A DNA stretch of 64,000 nucleotides from Lutibacter citreus (GCF_003260195.1 NZ_QEIH01000001.1:620001-684000); one strand, 5' to 3'. Shown: positions 50,301 to 58,008, counted from the stretch's first letter. The notes: generated from the letters alone by a model not told the origin. Program-made: numbers and translations.

Positions 50301-50437
50301 TCATTAACTGTCCCAGATGTTGGAATTATAATGGATTCGTTAGCCGAAGTAGTTTTCCAAGTTGTTATAAATTCATTTTGGGAAAACCCAACGTAAAAAA
50401 AGAATAGTAATAAAATTAGTAAAGTAATTTTCTTCAT
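44375..50437 (-). CDS. Giant T9SS surface protein (2020 aa): PKD-DUF285 modules and HYR-like repeats
   Basis: 2020 residues. Signal peptide (MKKITLLILLLFFFYVGFSQ), then three modules of about 280-310 residues (about 20-278, 279-585, 586-895). Each begins with a PKD-like start (TTWKTTSANESIIIPTSG, NWGDG) and continues with BspA-like DUF285 repeats (ISIEQWG, NNWDVS, FNGNIDKWDVSNA, FNQDIGNWDI). Next come one HYR-like repeat, two canonical PKD domains (WQWDFGDGKTSTEESPTHTY and WSWDFGDGNTSTEKNPTHTY), nine contiguous 80-residue HYR-like repeats (about 1147-1877), a TSP3-like Asp-rich region (DDDVDGDGVNNDIDNC) and a type B C-terminal domain (VPRSFSPNNDGINDD to KGWIYINY). It should be exported by T9SS as a surface adhesin, with copy 2 of PorP/SprF as partner. 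Confidence 0.93.
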   Translation of the reverse strand: MKKITLLILLLFFFYVGFSQNEFITTWKTTSANESIIIPTSGTVNDVYSYTVNWGDGSPNETGVSGDANHSYTNAGTYTVKISDNFPRIYFNGNSDTDASLNKNKIISIEQWGDINWKSFWKAFQGCTNLEAINASDAPNLTTKYNENSFDNTKAEWIGYAFRFTKLTYVNPAINNWDVSESKRLDLMFADSGFDADISNWNIASAVNVQSFFRNSKLSIENYEKLLIGWSTNVLPTGLDFNSGNSEYCSDEAETAKQLIENTYLWNITDAGKNCPVIETPFITTWTVDTGDKIIIPITGSGYSIDWGDGFIQTNQSGTASHTYSGSHTSTVTAEKGNITIEISGEITSVILKNSASNTKLISIEQWGTMPWSSMASSFENCSNLKYIHDLESPNLKNAITLKKVFIRTDLSGITNELNNWDVSTIEDFGNVFSNTKFNGNIDKWDVSNAKKFTYMFSKNPVFNQDIGNWDIGNAFDLAGMFGDAIAFDQNLSKWDIRKVTNLQNFFNSSTPGISSKLSVANYDALLNGWSSWIAELPSLATSPKFGDSKYCNSLTARQALETAWGKVINDKGTDCSTSSFNTTWKTTSANESITIPTFGTGYNYYVDWGEGGLTVNGPYNGDATHEYVMPGTHTIKISGDFPRIYFNGNAASKDKLISIDQWGTIQWKSFAKSFKGCLNLISIIATDVPILSSVEKMYMNSAFQDTPNLENINPAFNNWDVSNVVHMGSLFSYNTNLVANGFISNFNPDISNWDVGKVKFFSYMFSNRGKFNSNISNWNVESGENFQAMFNYNSSFNQDLSAWNVENATNMISMFYAASSFDQNIGSWNVGSVNDMTEMFKGVTLSTNNYDALLIGWNNSLSLQPNVTFYGGNSKYCAGARARANLLSASGHNWTAIADGGPVLPTASCKPISIYLDSTGNATITAEMINNESQSCDNSTVTLSASKTAFTCDNIGANTVILTVTDNYGNESNCNATVTVLKTEANFTSNYSFACGPNTVKFNNTSLNSSLSDSWQWDFGDGKTSTEESPTHTYTADGKFDVTLTANINGCTSEKKVENLIEIKNLKASFTSIAECPDYKKVIFENKSVGATSWSWDFGDGNTSTEKNPTHTYASFETYNVSLTVSDPAGGTCTSNFVKEIVVENKDKEDPKAICKDIFVNLNSQNIANITADMINNDSTDNCGIASITASKTSFNCSEIGEHVVTLTVTDLSGNTDSCESIVTVRDLIAPVAICKALTVELDENGEVTVAAKDFDNGSTDNCGISIMATKINYRLNYLDNKFTCEDIGTKDVEFIVKDRGNNRTSCFTTLTIVDKIAPIVVTKNIDVLLNEDGKASISANDIENGSSDNCGIESISLDKTSFNCTNIGENTVILTVTDVNGNVSEKEAIVTINETIKPEVLTQDISIQLNENGTAEITAEQIDNGSNDNCEIASIVLDKTSFDCSNIGENKVTLIVTDVNGNKATKNAIVTVKDILKPIVLTKNVSVQLNLEGKASISITDINNGSTDNCNIKSLNLDKTSFNCSNIGENIVNLTVLDVNGNSASKNATVTVKETTAPIVKTKDLNLKLNSEGKVTITPTDVDNGSSDNCAIESMVIDYNSFDCSNIGKNNVTLTVTDKSGNKSTGVSIITIIDDIAPIALAKNITVELDANEKATISVNDIDNGSSDNCSIASSVIDKDSFDCSNIGENIVTLTITDVNGNKTSTKATVTIKDIIAPVANCTVPFDLVLDETGNASISITDINNNSSDNCTIKSTSIDKTLFDCSNIGENTVTLTVIDMSGNKSTCTTTVTIKDNTSPIVITKDLTIELNSSGSASITSEDINDGSFDECGIDSINLDKTTFNCPLIGEQVVTLTVLDKAGNSSSEKAIITFTAPDLDLDGIADACDDDVDGDGVNNDIDNCNTSHNADQADIDGNGIGDACQGKLYVPRSFSPNNDGINDDLFIEGLHNYPGNKLEIYNRWGNKVYGDTNYQNHWNGVAQGANVIGNNEKVPVGAYFYVLTIKNQLIYKGWIYINY
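44810..46998 (-). repeat. Nine tandem HYR-like repeats (stalk of giant 2)
   Basis: Nine contiguous units of about 80 residues with the pattern SxDNCxI ... [22 protein letters not shown]. The second of the nine carries a longer insert (KINYRLNYLDNKFTC), and the eighth has the CTVPFDLVLD variant, both matching the same positions in giant 1. Confidence 0.9.
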
Positions 50438-50735
50438 AATATATAATTTGGGTTGTTGTTTTATTTTATTATTGGTATTTAAAATGAATACGGTTTAAAC
50501 TATAGTGAAAAGCCAGTTTTGTTATTCAGTGTTTCCCCTTTTTTACTGAATGTTAATTTTTTTGAAAGTGTTTTATGGTTGTTTTAAGTTTGTAAAAAGT
50601 TTAATATAACGGTTTATAATAATTACATCAAACTTAACAAAAATGTCAATAATTAAAGATTTAAATGTCTTTATCAGTAACATATATGTCTTTATTTCCT
50701 TTATTTCATAGATAGTATTAAATTATATGAGATTT
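50438..50735. other. Divergent intergenic region
   Basis: About 300 bp between the giant 2 gene and the promoter of the M49-like gene. It holds one -7-like element on the minus strand (50629-50636) and a short direct repeat ATGTCTTTAT (two copies near 50667 and 50687). No open frame or RNA-like structure was seen. Confidence 0.5.
50629..50636 (-). promoter_or_regulatory. Possible -7 element of giant 2-porP/sprF operon
   Basis: The minus strand reads TAAGTTTG, a TAnnTTTG match, about 190 bp upstream of the giant gene. No -33 partner is clear, and the long leader makes this tentative. Confidence 0.3.
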
Positions 50736-50767
50736 TTTGATATACCCATGGGATTAGCTTATTTTTG
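50736..50767 (+). promoter_or_regulatory. Promoter of the M49-like gene
   Basis: TTTG (50736-50739), 20-bp spacer, TATTTTTG (50760-50767): a full -33/-7 pair. It overlaps the TTG (50765) of the longest frame, which shows that the ATG at 50789 is the real start. Confidence 0.7.
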
Positions 50768-50788
50768 AATAGATTTAAATTTTTTAAT

Positions 50789-52438
50789 ATGAAAAAAATA
50801 ATATTGTTTTTTGTGGCTATAGTTTTATTTTCTTGTACCGAGGAAAAAAAAGCTCGTAAACCTAAAAAACAGGTAATTGTTGAAGAAAGCTCAACTACAA
50901 TGGAAAAAAAATTGGATAAATATGTGTCTTTTAAATTAACTTCAAATGTAAGTGTTTTATCTGAAAATGAGCGTAAAATGTTGCCGATTTTAATTAAGGC
51001 AGCTGATAAAATGAATGCATTGTTTTGGTATGAATCTTACGGGAACAAAGTAGAATTAATGAAAGGAATTAGAGATGAAGATACCAAAAAATTTACTGAA
51101 ATTAATTACGGTCCTTGGGATAGATTAAATGGGAATAAATCTTTTGTTGAAGCTATAGGAGCAAAACCTTTAGGGGCAAATTACTATCCCGCTGATATGA
51201 CAAAAACAGAATTTGAAGCTTTTAAGGATAAAAGCAAATCAAGTTTATATACGTTTGTTAGAAGAAATGAAGATGGAAGTTTAAAAACCATTCCTTATAA
51301 AGTTCAGTTTAAAAACCAAGTTAAAGAAGTTTCAGATTTGTTATTAGAAGCTTCAAAATTAGCTGAAGATGCTGGTTTAAAAAAATATTTAGAATTACGG
51401 TCTCAAGCTTTTTTAACAGATGATTATCAAGCAAGTGATTTTGCTTGGATGGATATGAAAACCAATAGATTAGATATTGTTATTGGTCCAATTGAAACTT
51501 ATGAAGATCAATTATTTGGAAACAAAGCTTCACACTCAGCATATGTTTTAATTAAAGATATGTTATGGAGTAAAAAACTAGAGAAATTTGCACAGTTTTT
51601 ACCAGAATTACAAGTTGGTTTGCCTGTTGATGAAGCTTACAAGCAAGAAAAACCAGGAACAGATTCAGAATTAAACGCGTATGATGTGGTGTATTACTCA
51701 GGTGATTGTAATGCTGGTAGTAAAACAATTGCAATTAATTTACCAAATGATGAACAAGTTCAGTTAAAAAACGGTTCAAGACGTTTGCAGTTAAAAAATG
51801 CAATGCGAGCTAAATTCGATAAAATTTTAATTCCTATTGCAGATAAATTAATTGAAAAAAGTCAAAGAAAACACATTACTTTTGATGCTTTTTTTGCAAA
51901 TACAATGTTTCATGAAGTAGCTCACGGTTTAGGTATTAAAAAAACCATAAACGGAAAAGGAATGGTAAGAGCTTCACTAAAAGAATTAGCTTCAGCATTA
52001 GAAGAAGGTAAAGCAGATATTCTTGGTTTATATATGGTACAACAATTACACAAAAAAGGTGAAATTGATGGAGATATGAAAGATTATATGACCACATTTA
52101 TGGCTGGTATTTTCCGTTCTGTACGTTTTGGAGCTTCAAGTGCACACGGAAAAGCAAATATGATTCGTTTTAACTTTTTTAAAGAAAAAGGAGCATTTTC
52201 TAAAAATGAAGATGGAACTTATAAAGTAAATTATGATAAACTTGAAGGTGCTATGAAAGATTTATCTAACTTAATTTTAACATTACAAGGTAATGGAGAC
52301 TATGATGGTGTAAAAAAGTTAGTTGCTGAAAAAGGAATTATTCCTGCTGATTTACAAGCTGATTTGGATAAATTAAGTGAGCAAAATATACCTGTTGATG
52401 TTGTTTTTGAACAAGGAGTTAAAACTCTTGGTTTGTAA
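50789..52438 (+). CDS. M49-like (dipeptidyl-peptidase III-like) lipoprotein metallopeptidase
   Basis: 549 residues from ATG 50789. Lipoprotein signal MKKIILFFVAIVLFSC. The C-terminal half has a zinc motif HEVAHGLG (His375, Glu376, His379) and a second acidic motif LEEGKADILGLYM about 30 residues later, matching the arrangement of peptidase family M49, where the motifs are HExxGH and EExRAE/D. Here the spacing is HExxH, one residue shorter. Such proteins are often mislabelled in databases. It should be a zinc peptidase anchored in the envelope, with unknown substrates. It is monocistronic, ended by a hairpin. Confidence 0.82.
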   Translation: MKKIILFFVAIVLFSCTEEKKARKPKKQVIVEESSTTMEKKLDKYVSFKLTSNVSVLSENERKMLPILIKAADKMNALFWYESYGNKVELMKGIRDEDTKKFTEINYGPWDRLNGNKSFVEAIGAKPLGANYYPADMTKTEFEAFKDKSKSSLYTFVRRNEDGSLKTIPYKVQFKNQVKEVSDLLLEASKLAEDAGLKKYLELRSQAFLTDDYQASDFAWMDMKTNRLDIVIGPIETYEDQLFGNKASHSAYVLIKDMLWSKKLEKFAQFLPELQVGLPVDEAYKQEKPGTDSELNAYDVVYYSGDCNAGSKTIAINLPNDEQVQLKNGSRRLQLKNAMRAKFDKILIPIADKLIEKSQRKHITFDAFFANTMFHEVAHGLGIKKTINGKGMVRASLKELASALEEGKADILGLYMVQQLHKKGEIDGDMKDYMTTFMAGIFRSVRFGASSAHGKANMIRFNFFKEKGAFSKNEDGTYKVNYDKLEGAMKDLSNLILTLQGNGDYDGVKKLVAEKGIIPADLQADLDKLSEQNIPVDVVFEQGVKTLGL

Positions 52439-52456
52439 AAAATAAAATATTAAAGT

Positions 52457-52487
52457 AAAAAGCCTTCGAAATGAAGGCTTTTTTTAT
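52457..52487 (+). terminator. Terminator of the M49-like gene
   Basis: AAAAAGCCTTC / GAAGGCTTTTT with a 5-nt loop and a T-run, 20 bp after the stop codon and 20 bp before ppk2. Confidence 0.9.
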
Positions 52488-52507
52488 GTTTTTTTTTAAA
52501 TTAGCGT

Positions 52508-53308
52508 ATGGCAGAATCAAACACAAAAATTGGAAAAGGGAAAAAGTTAAATTATGATGCAGAACTTGAAATTTTACACAAGGAATTAGTACATCTTCAA
52601 GAATGGGTAAAATCTCAAGGATTAAAAGTAGTTGTTATTTTTGAAGGAAGAGATGCCTCAGGAAAAGGAGGAACTATAAAGAGATTTACAGAACCATTAA
52701 ATCCTAGAGTTTGTAAAGTAGTTGCGCTGGGTGTTCCTACTGAAAAAGAAAAATCTCAATGGTATTTTCAACGTTATGTGCCACATTTACCAGCAGCTGG
52801 TGAAATTGTGTTATTTGATAGAAGTTGGTACAATAGAGCAGGAGTAGAAAAAGTAATGGGGTTTTGTACAGATAAACAATATAATGAGTTTTTAAGATCT
52901 TGTCCAGAATTTGAAAGAATGCTAGTTAGGTCTGGTATTATTGTATTAAAATATTGGTTTTCAGTTAGTGATGAAGAACAAGAAAGAAGATTTAAGAATA
53001 GAATAGCGAACCCAGTAAAACGATGGAAATTTAGTCCAATGGATTTAGAATCTCGGTCACGTTGGTTAGAATATTCAAAAGCTAAAGATGCTATGTTTGC
53101 CCATACAGATACTAAACAAGTACCTTGGTTTGTTGTAAATGCAGATAATAAGAAAAAAGCAAGACTAAATTGTATTAGCCATATTCTAAGTAAAATACCT
53201 TATGAGAAAATGAATTTAGAACCTATTGAATTACCTTCTTTACCAGAGTATATTGGATATGTAAGGCCACCAATAGATTATCAAACATTTGTTCCTGAGA
53301 AATATTAA
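52508..53308 (+). CDS. ppk2: Polyphosphate kinase 2 (PPK2)
   Basis: 266 residues, single-domain PPK2. Walker A FEGRDASGKGGTIKRF (about 45-60), the FQRYVPHLPAAGEIVLFDRSWYN block with Walker B Asp (about 90-115) and the lid region RFKNRIANPVKRWKFSPMD. It moves phosphate between polyphosphate and nucleoside diphosphates in the cytoplasm; the sequence resembles class I members acting on ADP/GDP. It starts right after a terminator hairpin, so its own promoter or read-through must drive it. Confidence 0.95.
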   Translation: MAESNTKIGKGKKLNYDAELEILHKELVHLQEWVKSQGLKVVVIFEGRDASGKGGTIKRFTEPLNPRVCKVVALGVPTEKEKSQWYFQRYVPHLPAAGEIVLFDRSWYNRAGVEKVMGFCTDKQYNEFLRSCPEFERMLVRSGIIVLKYWFSVSDEEQERRFKNRIANPVKRWKFSPMDLESRSRWLEYSKAKDAMFAHTDTKQVPWFVVNADNKKKARLNCISHILSKIPYEKMNLEPIELPSLPEYIGYVRPPIDYQTFVPEKY

Positions 53309-53313
53309 ATATT

Positions 53314-53347
53314 TAAAAAAAGCTTTCAAAATTGGAAGCTTTTTTTA
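53314..53347 (+). terminator. Terminator of ppk2
   Basis: AAAAAAAGCTTTC / GGAAGCTTTTTTT stem with an AAAATT loop, just after the ppk2 stop. Confidence 0.85.
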
Positions 53348-53830
53348 TAAGACAAATTAAGGTAAGCTTATATCTAAATTAACTTTACTATTAAGGCTAA
53401 ATAATGTAGTATTATCTTAATCAGAAATTTTTTAAATTTTACTGCAGTTAATAGTATAAAAGGTTTGCTTTTATAGTAAAAAATTAAATTTTATTATTTA
53501 ATTATTAGGAATTATTTTTTGAATAAAATCTTCTAAACTTGTTACTCTAGTTTTCCATCCATTTATTGAGTATTGGTTTAAATAAACTCTATACTTTTCT
53601 TCGTATTTTACTTTAGTTGCAATATTAATTGGAGTTATCATAATAATTTTAAGTTTAGATACTTTCTTTTGACACTCTTTTAGCTATTTAGTCACATAAA
53701 ATAAAGGTTGTTAATTAAAGAATTATTGATTGAGAACAAGTGGTAAATATGCTGCTATTAAGGTATTAGAAAAAATTATTCAATAATTACAATTGTTATT
53801 TACAGAGTTTGTTTTAAAAGAAAAACGCAC
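53348..53830. other. Intergenic region ppk2-metalloprotease
   Basis: About 480 bp of AT-rich DNA holding one small open frame on the minus strand (53498-53641, listed separately). I see no promoter match, repeat or RNA-like structure in the rest. Confidence 0.5.
53498..53641 (-). CDS. Small hypothetical protein (47 aa)
   Basis: An ATG-started frame of 47 codons: MITPINIATKVKYEEKYRVY then LNQYSINGWKTRVTSLEDFI and a QKIIPNN end. The residue composition (Lys/Glu/Tyr/Ile, one Trp, no low-complexity run) looks like protein rather than chance AT-rich DNA, and the leader before the ATG is A-rich as is usual here. There is no signal peptide. I do not recognise a family. No promoter or terminator of its own is evident, so it may be a remnant or chance frame. 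Confidence 0.4.
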   Translation of the reverse strand: MITPINIATKVKYEEKYRVYLNQYSINGWKTRVTSLEDFIQKIIPNN

Positions 53831-53860
53831 AAAAAAACCGATGCTATTAACATCGGTTTA
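53831..53860 (-). terminator. Terminator of the DUF5117-type metalloprotease gene
   Basis: AAACCGATG / CATCGGTTT with a 7-nt loop, followed by T7 on the minus strand, 20 bp after the stop codon. Confidence 0.85.
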
Positions 53861-53881
53861 AAATACTTTTTTAATTGAATT

Positions 53882-56377
53882 TTATTTAGGATCAAGTATG
53901 CCGTCTATACGCTTTACAATATCTTGTAAATGATATCTAGTAATTGTATTTGGTACAGAATTAGAAGCTCTTTGAGCGTCTCTTTTAATTCTATTTAACT
54001 CTCCTCTAACTATAGGAATAATATCAGATTGTTTTACAGTAACTGAAGTTGTTTTAACATAACTTGAAGACTTTTTATCACTAATATCCTTAGCTGTTAT
54101 TAAATAGGCTAAACGCTCTACATATGCTCTTTGTAAATTTCTTCTATAAGTATCAATGCTTTTATTATACTTTAATTCACTCCAAATACCATTTCTTAGG
54201 TCGTACATCAGTGCAACTAATGTGTATGCGGTAGCTCCATTTAAAGTTTCGTTTTCAACCATTCTCATCATTTTTCCTAAACTTAAAATTTTATTTAATG
54301 TGGCTGTTTGTGTTGCTCTCATTTTTTCAGTGAAACCAGAATATGCTGTTCTACCAATAATTTCTTTGTCTATTAACCAAGTTGGAGTATTGAATAATTC
54401 ACTATTAATAAATTTTAAACAATTTTTTTGATGTGTTTTATCAACATATTCATATATTTTTCCTTCTTGATTAGATGTTTTATAATTTTCATAAACACCA
54501 CCAATATTGGCAGCAACATGTCCCATATATCTATTGAATTGAGCATATACATGTCCATACATTGTTTTTAAGTCTTCATATGTTTCACCATCTTTAGTTG
54601 TCCAATTAATTAGATTAGAAACAACTACTTTAAGATTTTTAATACCATAAGAACTCGCTAAAATAGCATCATCTCCTAAATCTTCAGTTTGAGAACTTGG
54701 GTCAACTACATCGCCTACTTGCTGATGCCCAAATCGATAAAGAGGATCACCTGCGTGTTTCATAATCCATTTATTCAATGTTGCTTTTTCTTCTTTTGAG
54801 GAAACATTTAAAATAGGTCTGTATCCCCATTCAATTGAATATTTGTCGTAAACTCCAATATTTGGAAATAATGATACGCCTTTGTCTTCTGGTTGTGCTA
54901 TATAATTAAATCTTGCATAATCCATTATTGAAGGAGCCGTACCAAATTTCTTAGTAAATTCGGGATTACGTAAATCTTCAACTTTGTAAGCGCTACTACT
55001 ACCCATATTATGAGGTAATCCTAATGTATGACCTACTTCATGAGACGATACAAAACGAATTAATTCAGCCATAACTTCGTCACTAAATTCAGAATTTTGA
55101 GCATCTGGATTATTAGCAGCGGTTTGAACAAAAAACCAGCCATTAACCAAACTCATTACATTATGGTACCAGTTAATGTCTGACTCTAAAATTTCACCTG
55201 AACGAGGATCGCTAACATGTGGTCCATTTGCATTTGGAATAGGAGATGCTAAATATCGGACAACTGAATAACGAACATCTTCAGGACTCCAATCTGGGTC
55301 TTCTTCTTTAGTTGGTGGGTCTTTTGCAATAATGGCTTCTTTAAAACCGGCAGCTTCAAAAGCAACTTGCCAGTCTTCAATTCCATCTTTTATTGCTTGT
55401 CTCCATTTTTTTGGAGTAGCTCTATCAATATAATAAACAATTTGTTTTTTAGGAACTACTAATTCTCCTCGTTTAAATTTTTCAAGATCTTCATCTTTTA
55501 CTTCCAATCTCCAACGATCTAAAAATATATTTTTTTTACTTTTTTGAGCTTCATCCCCATAGTCAGTCTGCGTAGTAGTAAACCAGCCTATGCGTTCATC
55601 AAAATATCTACGTTTCATAGGTTCTTTTGGAAGTAAAATCATAGAATTACTCATTTCAACAGAAACAGTTCCTGTGCTAGTATTAGATGGAGGAGCAGTT
55701 GCCGCATATGTTTTTACATGGCGACTTTCAATATTTAAAGGGTAACTTCTTATACTATCAATAAATGATTTTTTAGTATCTAAACGTGTTATTTTATATC
55801 CCTTTCTAGCGTAACTTGGTAAACCAATTGCTTTTACGTCTGTTGTGAATAAATCAGTTACGTCTATTACGGTTCCTTTTTTATCTTTTGAAAAGGCTTT
55901 AATAGGAAAGGTAAATAATATAGGTTCAAAGTTTGAATTTGCAACGGCTTCATGAACCGGTAAATTTTCATCTGCTACGGTATTATAAGATACTACTCTC
56001 AATAAAATTTGTTTACCTTTTTTCTGCCAACGTAAAACTTGAGTATTTGCTTTTTGACCTCCAAAATTTTTAGTGTTAGAAGTATTTTTGGCAATACGCG
56101 TAACCATTAACATTTCTCTTTCTAAAAGAGTATCTGGTATTTCATATAAGTATTTATCATCAACAAAATGAACTTTAAATAGCCCCGAATCTGTTTTTAC
56201 TTCTTTAGTTATAACCTTAGAATAAGGTTGTATAGCACCTTTTTTTTGTGGAGGTGGCTTTGGAATTTCAATATCACTTTTTTTGTTTTTCTTCTTTTTT
56301 CTTTGAGCATTTATATCTGTTGAAAAACCAAGAATAAGCACTAAAGCTACAAGGCTTGTACATATTTTTTTAATCAT
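53882..56377 (-). CDS. Exported zinc-dependent metalloprotease (DUF5117/DUF5118 type)
   Basis: 831 residues. Signal peptide MIKKICTSLVALVLILGFSTDINAQ, then a Lys-rich stretch (RKKKKNKKSD). An N-terminal beta-rich region (about 60-320; DUF5118/DUF5117-like) leads to a metzincin-like zinc motif SSHEVGHTLGLPHNMG (His446, HExxHxxGxxH) and a SIMDYARFNYIAQPED Met-turn-like segment. The C-terminal 350 residues are helical. It should be a periplasmic or surface peptidase; substrates are unknown. It is monocistronic with its own terminator. Confidence 0.9.
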   Translation of the reverse strand: MIKKICTSLVALVLILGFSTDINAQRKKKKNKKSDIEIPKPPPQKKGAIQPYSKVITKEVKTDSGLFKVHFVDDKYLYEIPDTLLEREMLMVTRIAKNTSNTKNFGGQKANTQVLRWQKKGKQILLRVVSYNTVADENLPVHEAVANSNFEPILFTFPIKAFSKDKKGTVIDVTDLFTTDVKAIGLPSYARKGYKITRLDTKKSFIDSIRSYPLNIESRHVKTYAATAPPSNTSTGTVSVEMSNSMILLPKEPMKRRYFDERIGWFTTTQTDYGDEAQKSKKNIFLDRWRLEVKDEDLEKFKRGELVVPKKQIVYYIDRATPKKWRQAIKDGIEDWQVAFEAAGFKEAIIAKDPPTKEEDPDWSPEDVRYSVVRYLASPIPNANGPHVSDPRSGEILESDINWYHNVMSLVNGWFFVQTAANNPDAQNSEFSDEVMAELIRFVSSHEVGHTLGLPHNMGSSSAYKVEDLRNPEFTKKFGTAPSIMDYARFNYIAQPEDKGVSLFPNIGVYDKYSIEWGYRPILNVSSKEEKATLNKWIMKHAGDPLYRFGHQQVGDVVDPSSQTEDLGDDAILASSYGIKNLKVVVSNLINWTTKDGETYEDLKTMYGHVYAQFNRYMGHVAANIGGVYENYKTSNQEGKIYEYVDKTHQKNCLKFINSELFNTPTWLIDKEIIGRTAYSGFTEKMRATQTATLNKILSLGKMMRMVENETLNGATAYTLVALMYDLRNGIWSELKYNKSIDTYRRNLQRAYVERLAYLITAKDISDKKSSSYVKTTSVTVKQSDIIPIVRGELNRIKRDAQRASNSVPNTITRYHLQDIVKRIDGILDPK

Positions 56378-56455
56378 AAATAGTAGGATGTTTGATAATA
56401 GATTTTTTTTAAAAGTATTAAAAGACGATCTAAAAAATCTTAAAAATATGTTAAA

Positions 56456-56492
56456 GAAAAGCCGTTTTACATTTTGTAAAACGGCTTTTTTG
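56456..56492 (-). terminator. Terminator of the carboxypeptidase-regulatory-domain gene
   Basis: GCCGTTTTAC / GTAAAACGGC with a 5-nt loop, flanked by A-run and T-run, 18 bp after the stop codon at 56510. Confidence 0.9.
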
Positions 56493-56509
56493 TTAAAATT
56501 CGAATTTAA

Positions 56510-57811
56510 TTACTTTTTAGCTTTTTTCAATTGCTTTTGAATTTTCTTAATTGCAGATTCAATTGGTTTTTCAGGTTCAATAACATTGTAATCTCCCCAA
56601 AATTCAGGATCTGAAAAACCTGAGGCTTCATCACTTAAAATTACTGAAGATTTTAATCTTTCTTTAAATTTAAAGGTGTTGCCTTCAGTATTTTTTTTCC
56701 AATTAGTAATTGCCATTTCCATAGTTAAATGATATACAGAATTGAATAATCTTTTGTCATAATTAATTTTAAAACCTAATTGAATTCTACTATAGGCGTA
56801 AAACCATTTTCCGTTTTTTTCTCTATAATTAATTTGATAGGAGGCTTCAATAGCTTCAACTTTAGCTTTTCGTGGTTTTTTAACTATAAACCTTCTAGTA
56901 GCGGCTACTTTATCTTCTAAATTAACGTGAAAGATAATACTAGTTAAGGCAAAGGTATTGGCATCAATAAATAATTTTCCATAATTTAAAGATTCTTCAA
57001 CGGAAGGCTTTTGTTTAAAATTTACTACATAAATAGGCCTGTTATCAATTTTAGTTGAGGTATCAAATTTGAAATCATATTTTTCAAAAGTATCTAAATC
57101 GAAAAAATCGGAGGTATTTTTCATAACATCAATTCTAATTGCACTTAATGGTCCTCCTTTTAATTTTAATGTAATGGTATCAAGTTTGTTATAATCGGTG
57201 TTTTTTCGAGCCTTAAATAACTTTAATAAATCTACTCGGCTACTATTATATGATTGTTTTTTAATATCTACAACAGCTTCTGAAAGCGATACATAGGTTC
57301 TTCTTTTCTTAATGGTTTCTCTGTAAAAAGCCGTCATTTCTGTAGGGAAATCAAAATAGTTGTCTACTTTTCTATTTAGCATCTCACGAATAAGTGTTTC
57401 AGGATCTTTAACTTCAATTGCAATTTCTGTTAATTCTTCAATATGAGTTTCTAGTTTAATTACAATTTTTTCTTTATCAAAATCTTTAAAATCAACTACT
57501 TTACTTGTATACCCCAAAAAGGAGACTGTAATTCGGTTATTTTTATATTCCGTAGGAATTTTTAAAAGAAATTCACCGTGAGAATTAGTAATAGAGCTAA
57601 TATTAGTATTGTTAACTATTAAAGTGGCATAAACCAAAGGTTTTTTGTTTTTACTATTTATTACAATTCCTCTATACTGTTCAAACCCAATAGTGTCTGT
57701 TAATATTTTATTTGTAGCATAATTGGAATTTTGAAAACCAAGGAAAACAAAAAATAAAAAAACAGTTTTTAGGCTTAGCTTTATATTTAAGAAGTTTTGA
57801 TAATTTTTCAT
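56510..57811 (-). CDS. Exported protein with carboxypeptidase-like regulatory domain
   Basis: 433 residues. Signal peptide (about 1-32), then a CarboxypepD_reg-like beta-sandwich (about 45-120: YRGIVINSKNKKPLVYATLI, SHGEFLLKIP, ITVSFLGYTSKVVDF) as found at the N-terminus of SusC-type TonB receptors, here without a barrel. The rest (about 130-433) looks like the periplasmic beta-rich part of DUF5686-like proteins (FYRETIKKRRTYVSLSEAVV, NRPIYVVNFKQK, GKLFIDANTFALTSIIF). It probably works in the outer envelope; function unknown. It is monocistronic. Confidence 0.8.
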   Translation of the reverse strand: MKNYQNFLNIKLSLKTVFLFFVFLGFQNSNYATNKILTDTIGFEQYRGIVINSKNKKPLVYATLIVNNTNISSITNSHGEFLLKIPTEYKNNRITVSFLGYTSKVVDFKDFDKEKIVIKLETHIEELTEIAIEVKDPETLIREMLNRKVDNYFDFPTEMTAFYRETIKKRRTYVSLSEAVVDIKKQSYNSSRVDLLKLFKARKNTDYNKLDTITLKLKGGPLSAIRIDVMKNTSDFFDLDTFEKYDFKFDTSTKIDNRPIYVVNFKQKPSVEESLNYGKLFIDANTFALTSIIFHVNLEDKVAATRRFIVKKPRKAKVEAIEASYQINYREKNGKWFYAYSRIQLGFKINYDKRLFNSVYHLTMEMAITNWKKNTEGNTFKFKERLKSSVILSDEASGFSDPEFWGDYNVIEPEKPIESAIKKIQKQLKKAKK

Positions 57812-57897
57812 AATACACGAATTTAAAATTGTGATATTTTCTATTTTACAAGTTACTAATAATTAGGTAAATATAAAAGAGACAATTAAGAGGAAAT

Positions 57898-57950
57898 AAA
57901 AAAACCTTCATTTAAAATGTACTCAATGAGTTATTTTGAATGAAGGTTTA
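57898..57950 (-). terminator. Terminator of the POT-like transporter gene
   Basis: 17-bp stem AAACCTTCATTTAAAAT / ATTTTGAATGAAGGTTT with one mismatch and a 14-nt loop; T-run on the minus strand. Confidence 0.75.
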
Positions 57951-58008
57951 ATTTGTTTGAAATTGAAATTCTATATTTAATAAAATCTAGAATTTTAATT
58001 GTATGCAA

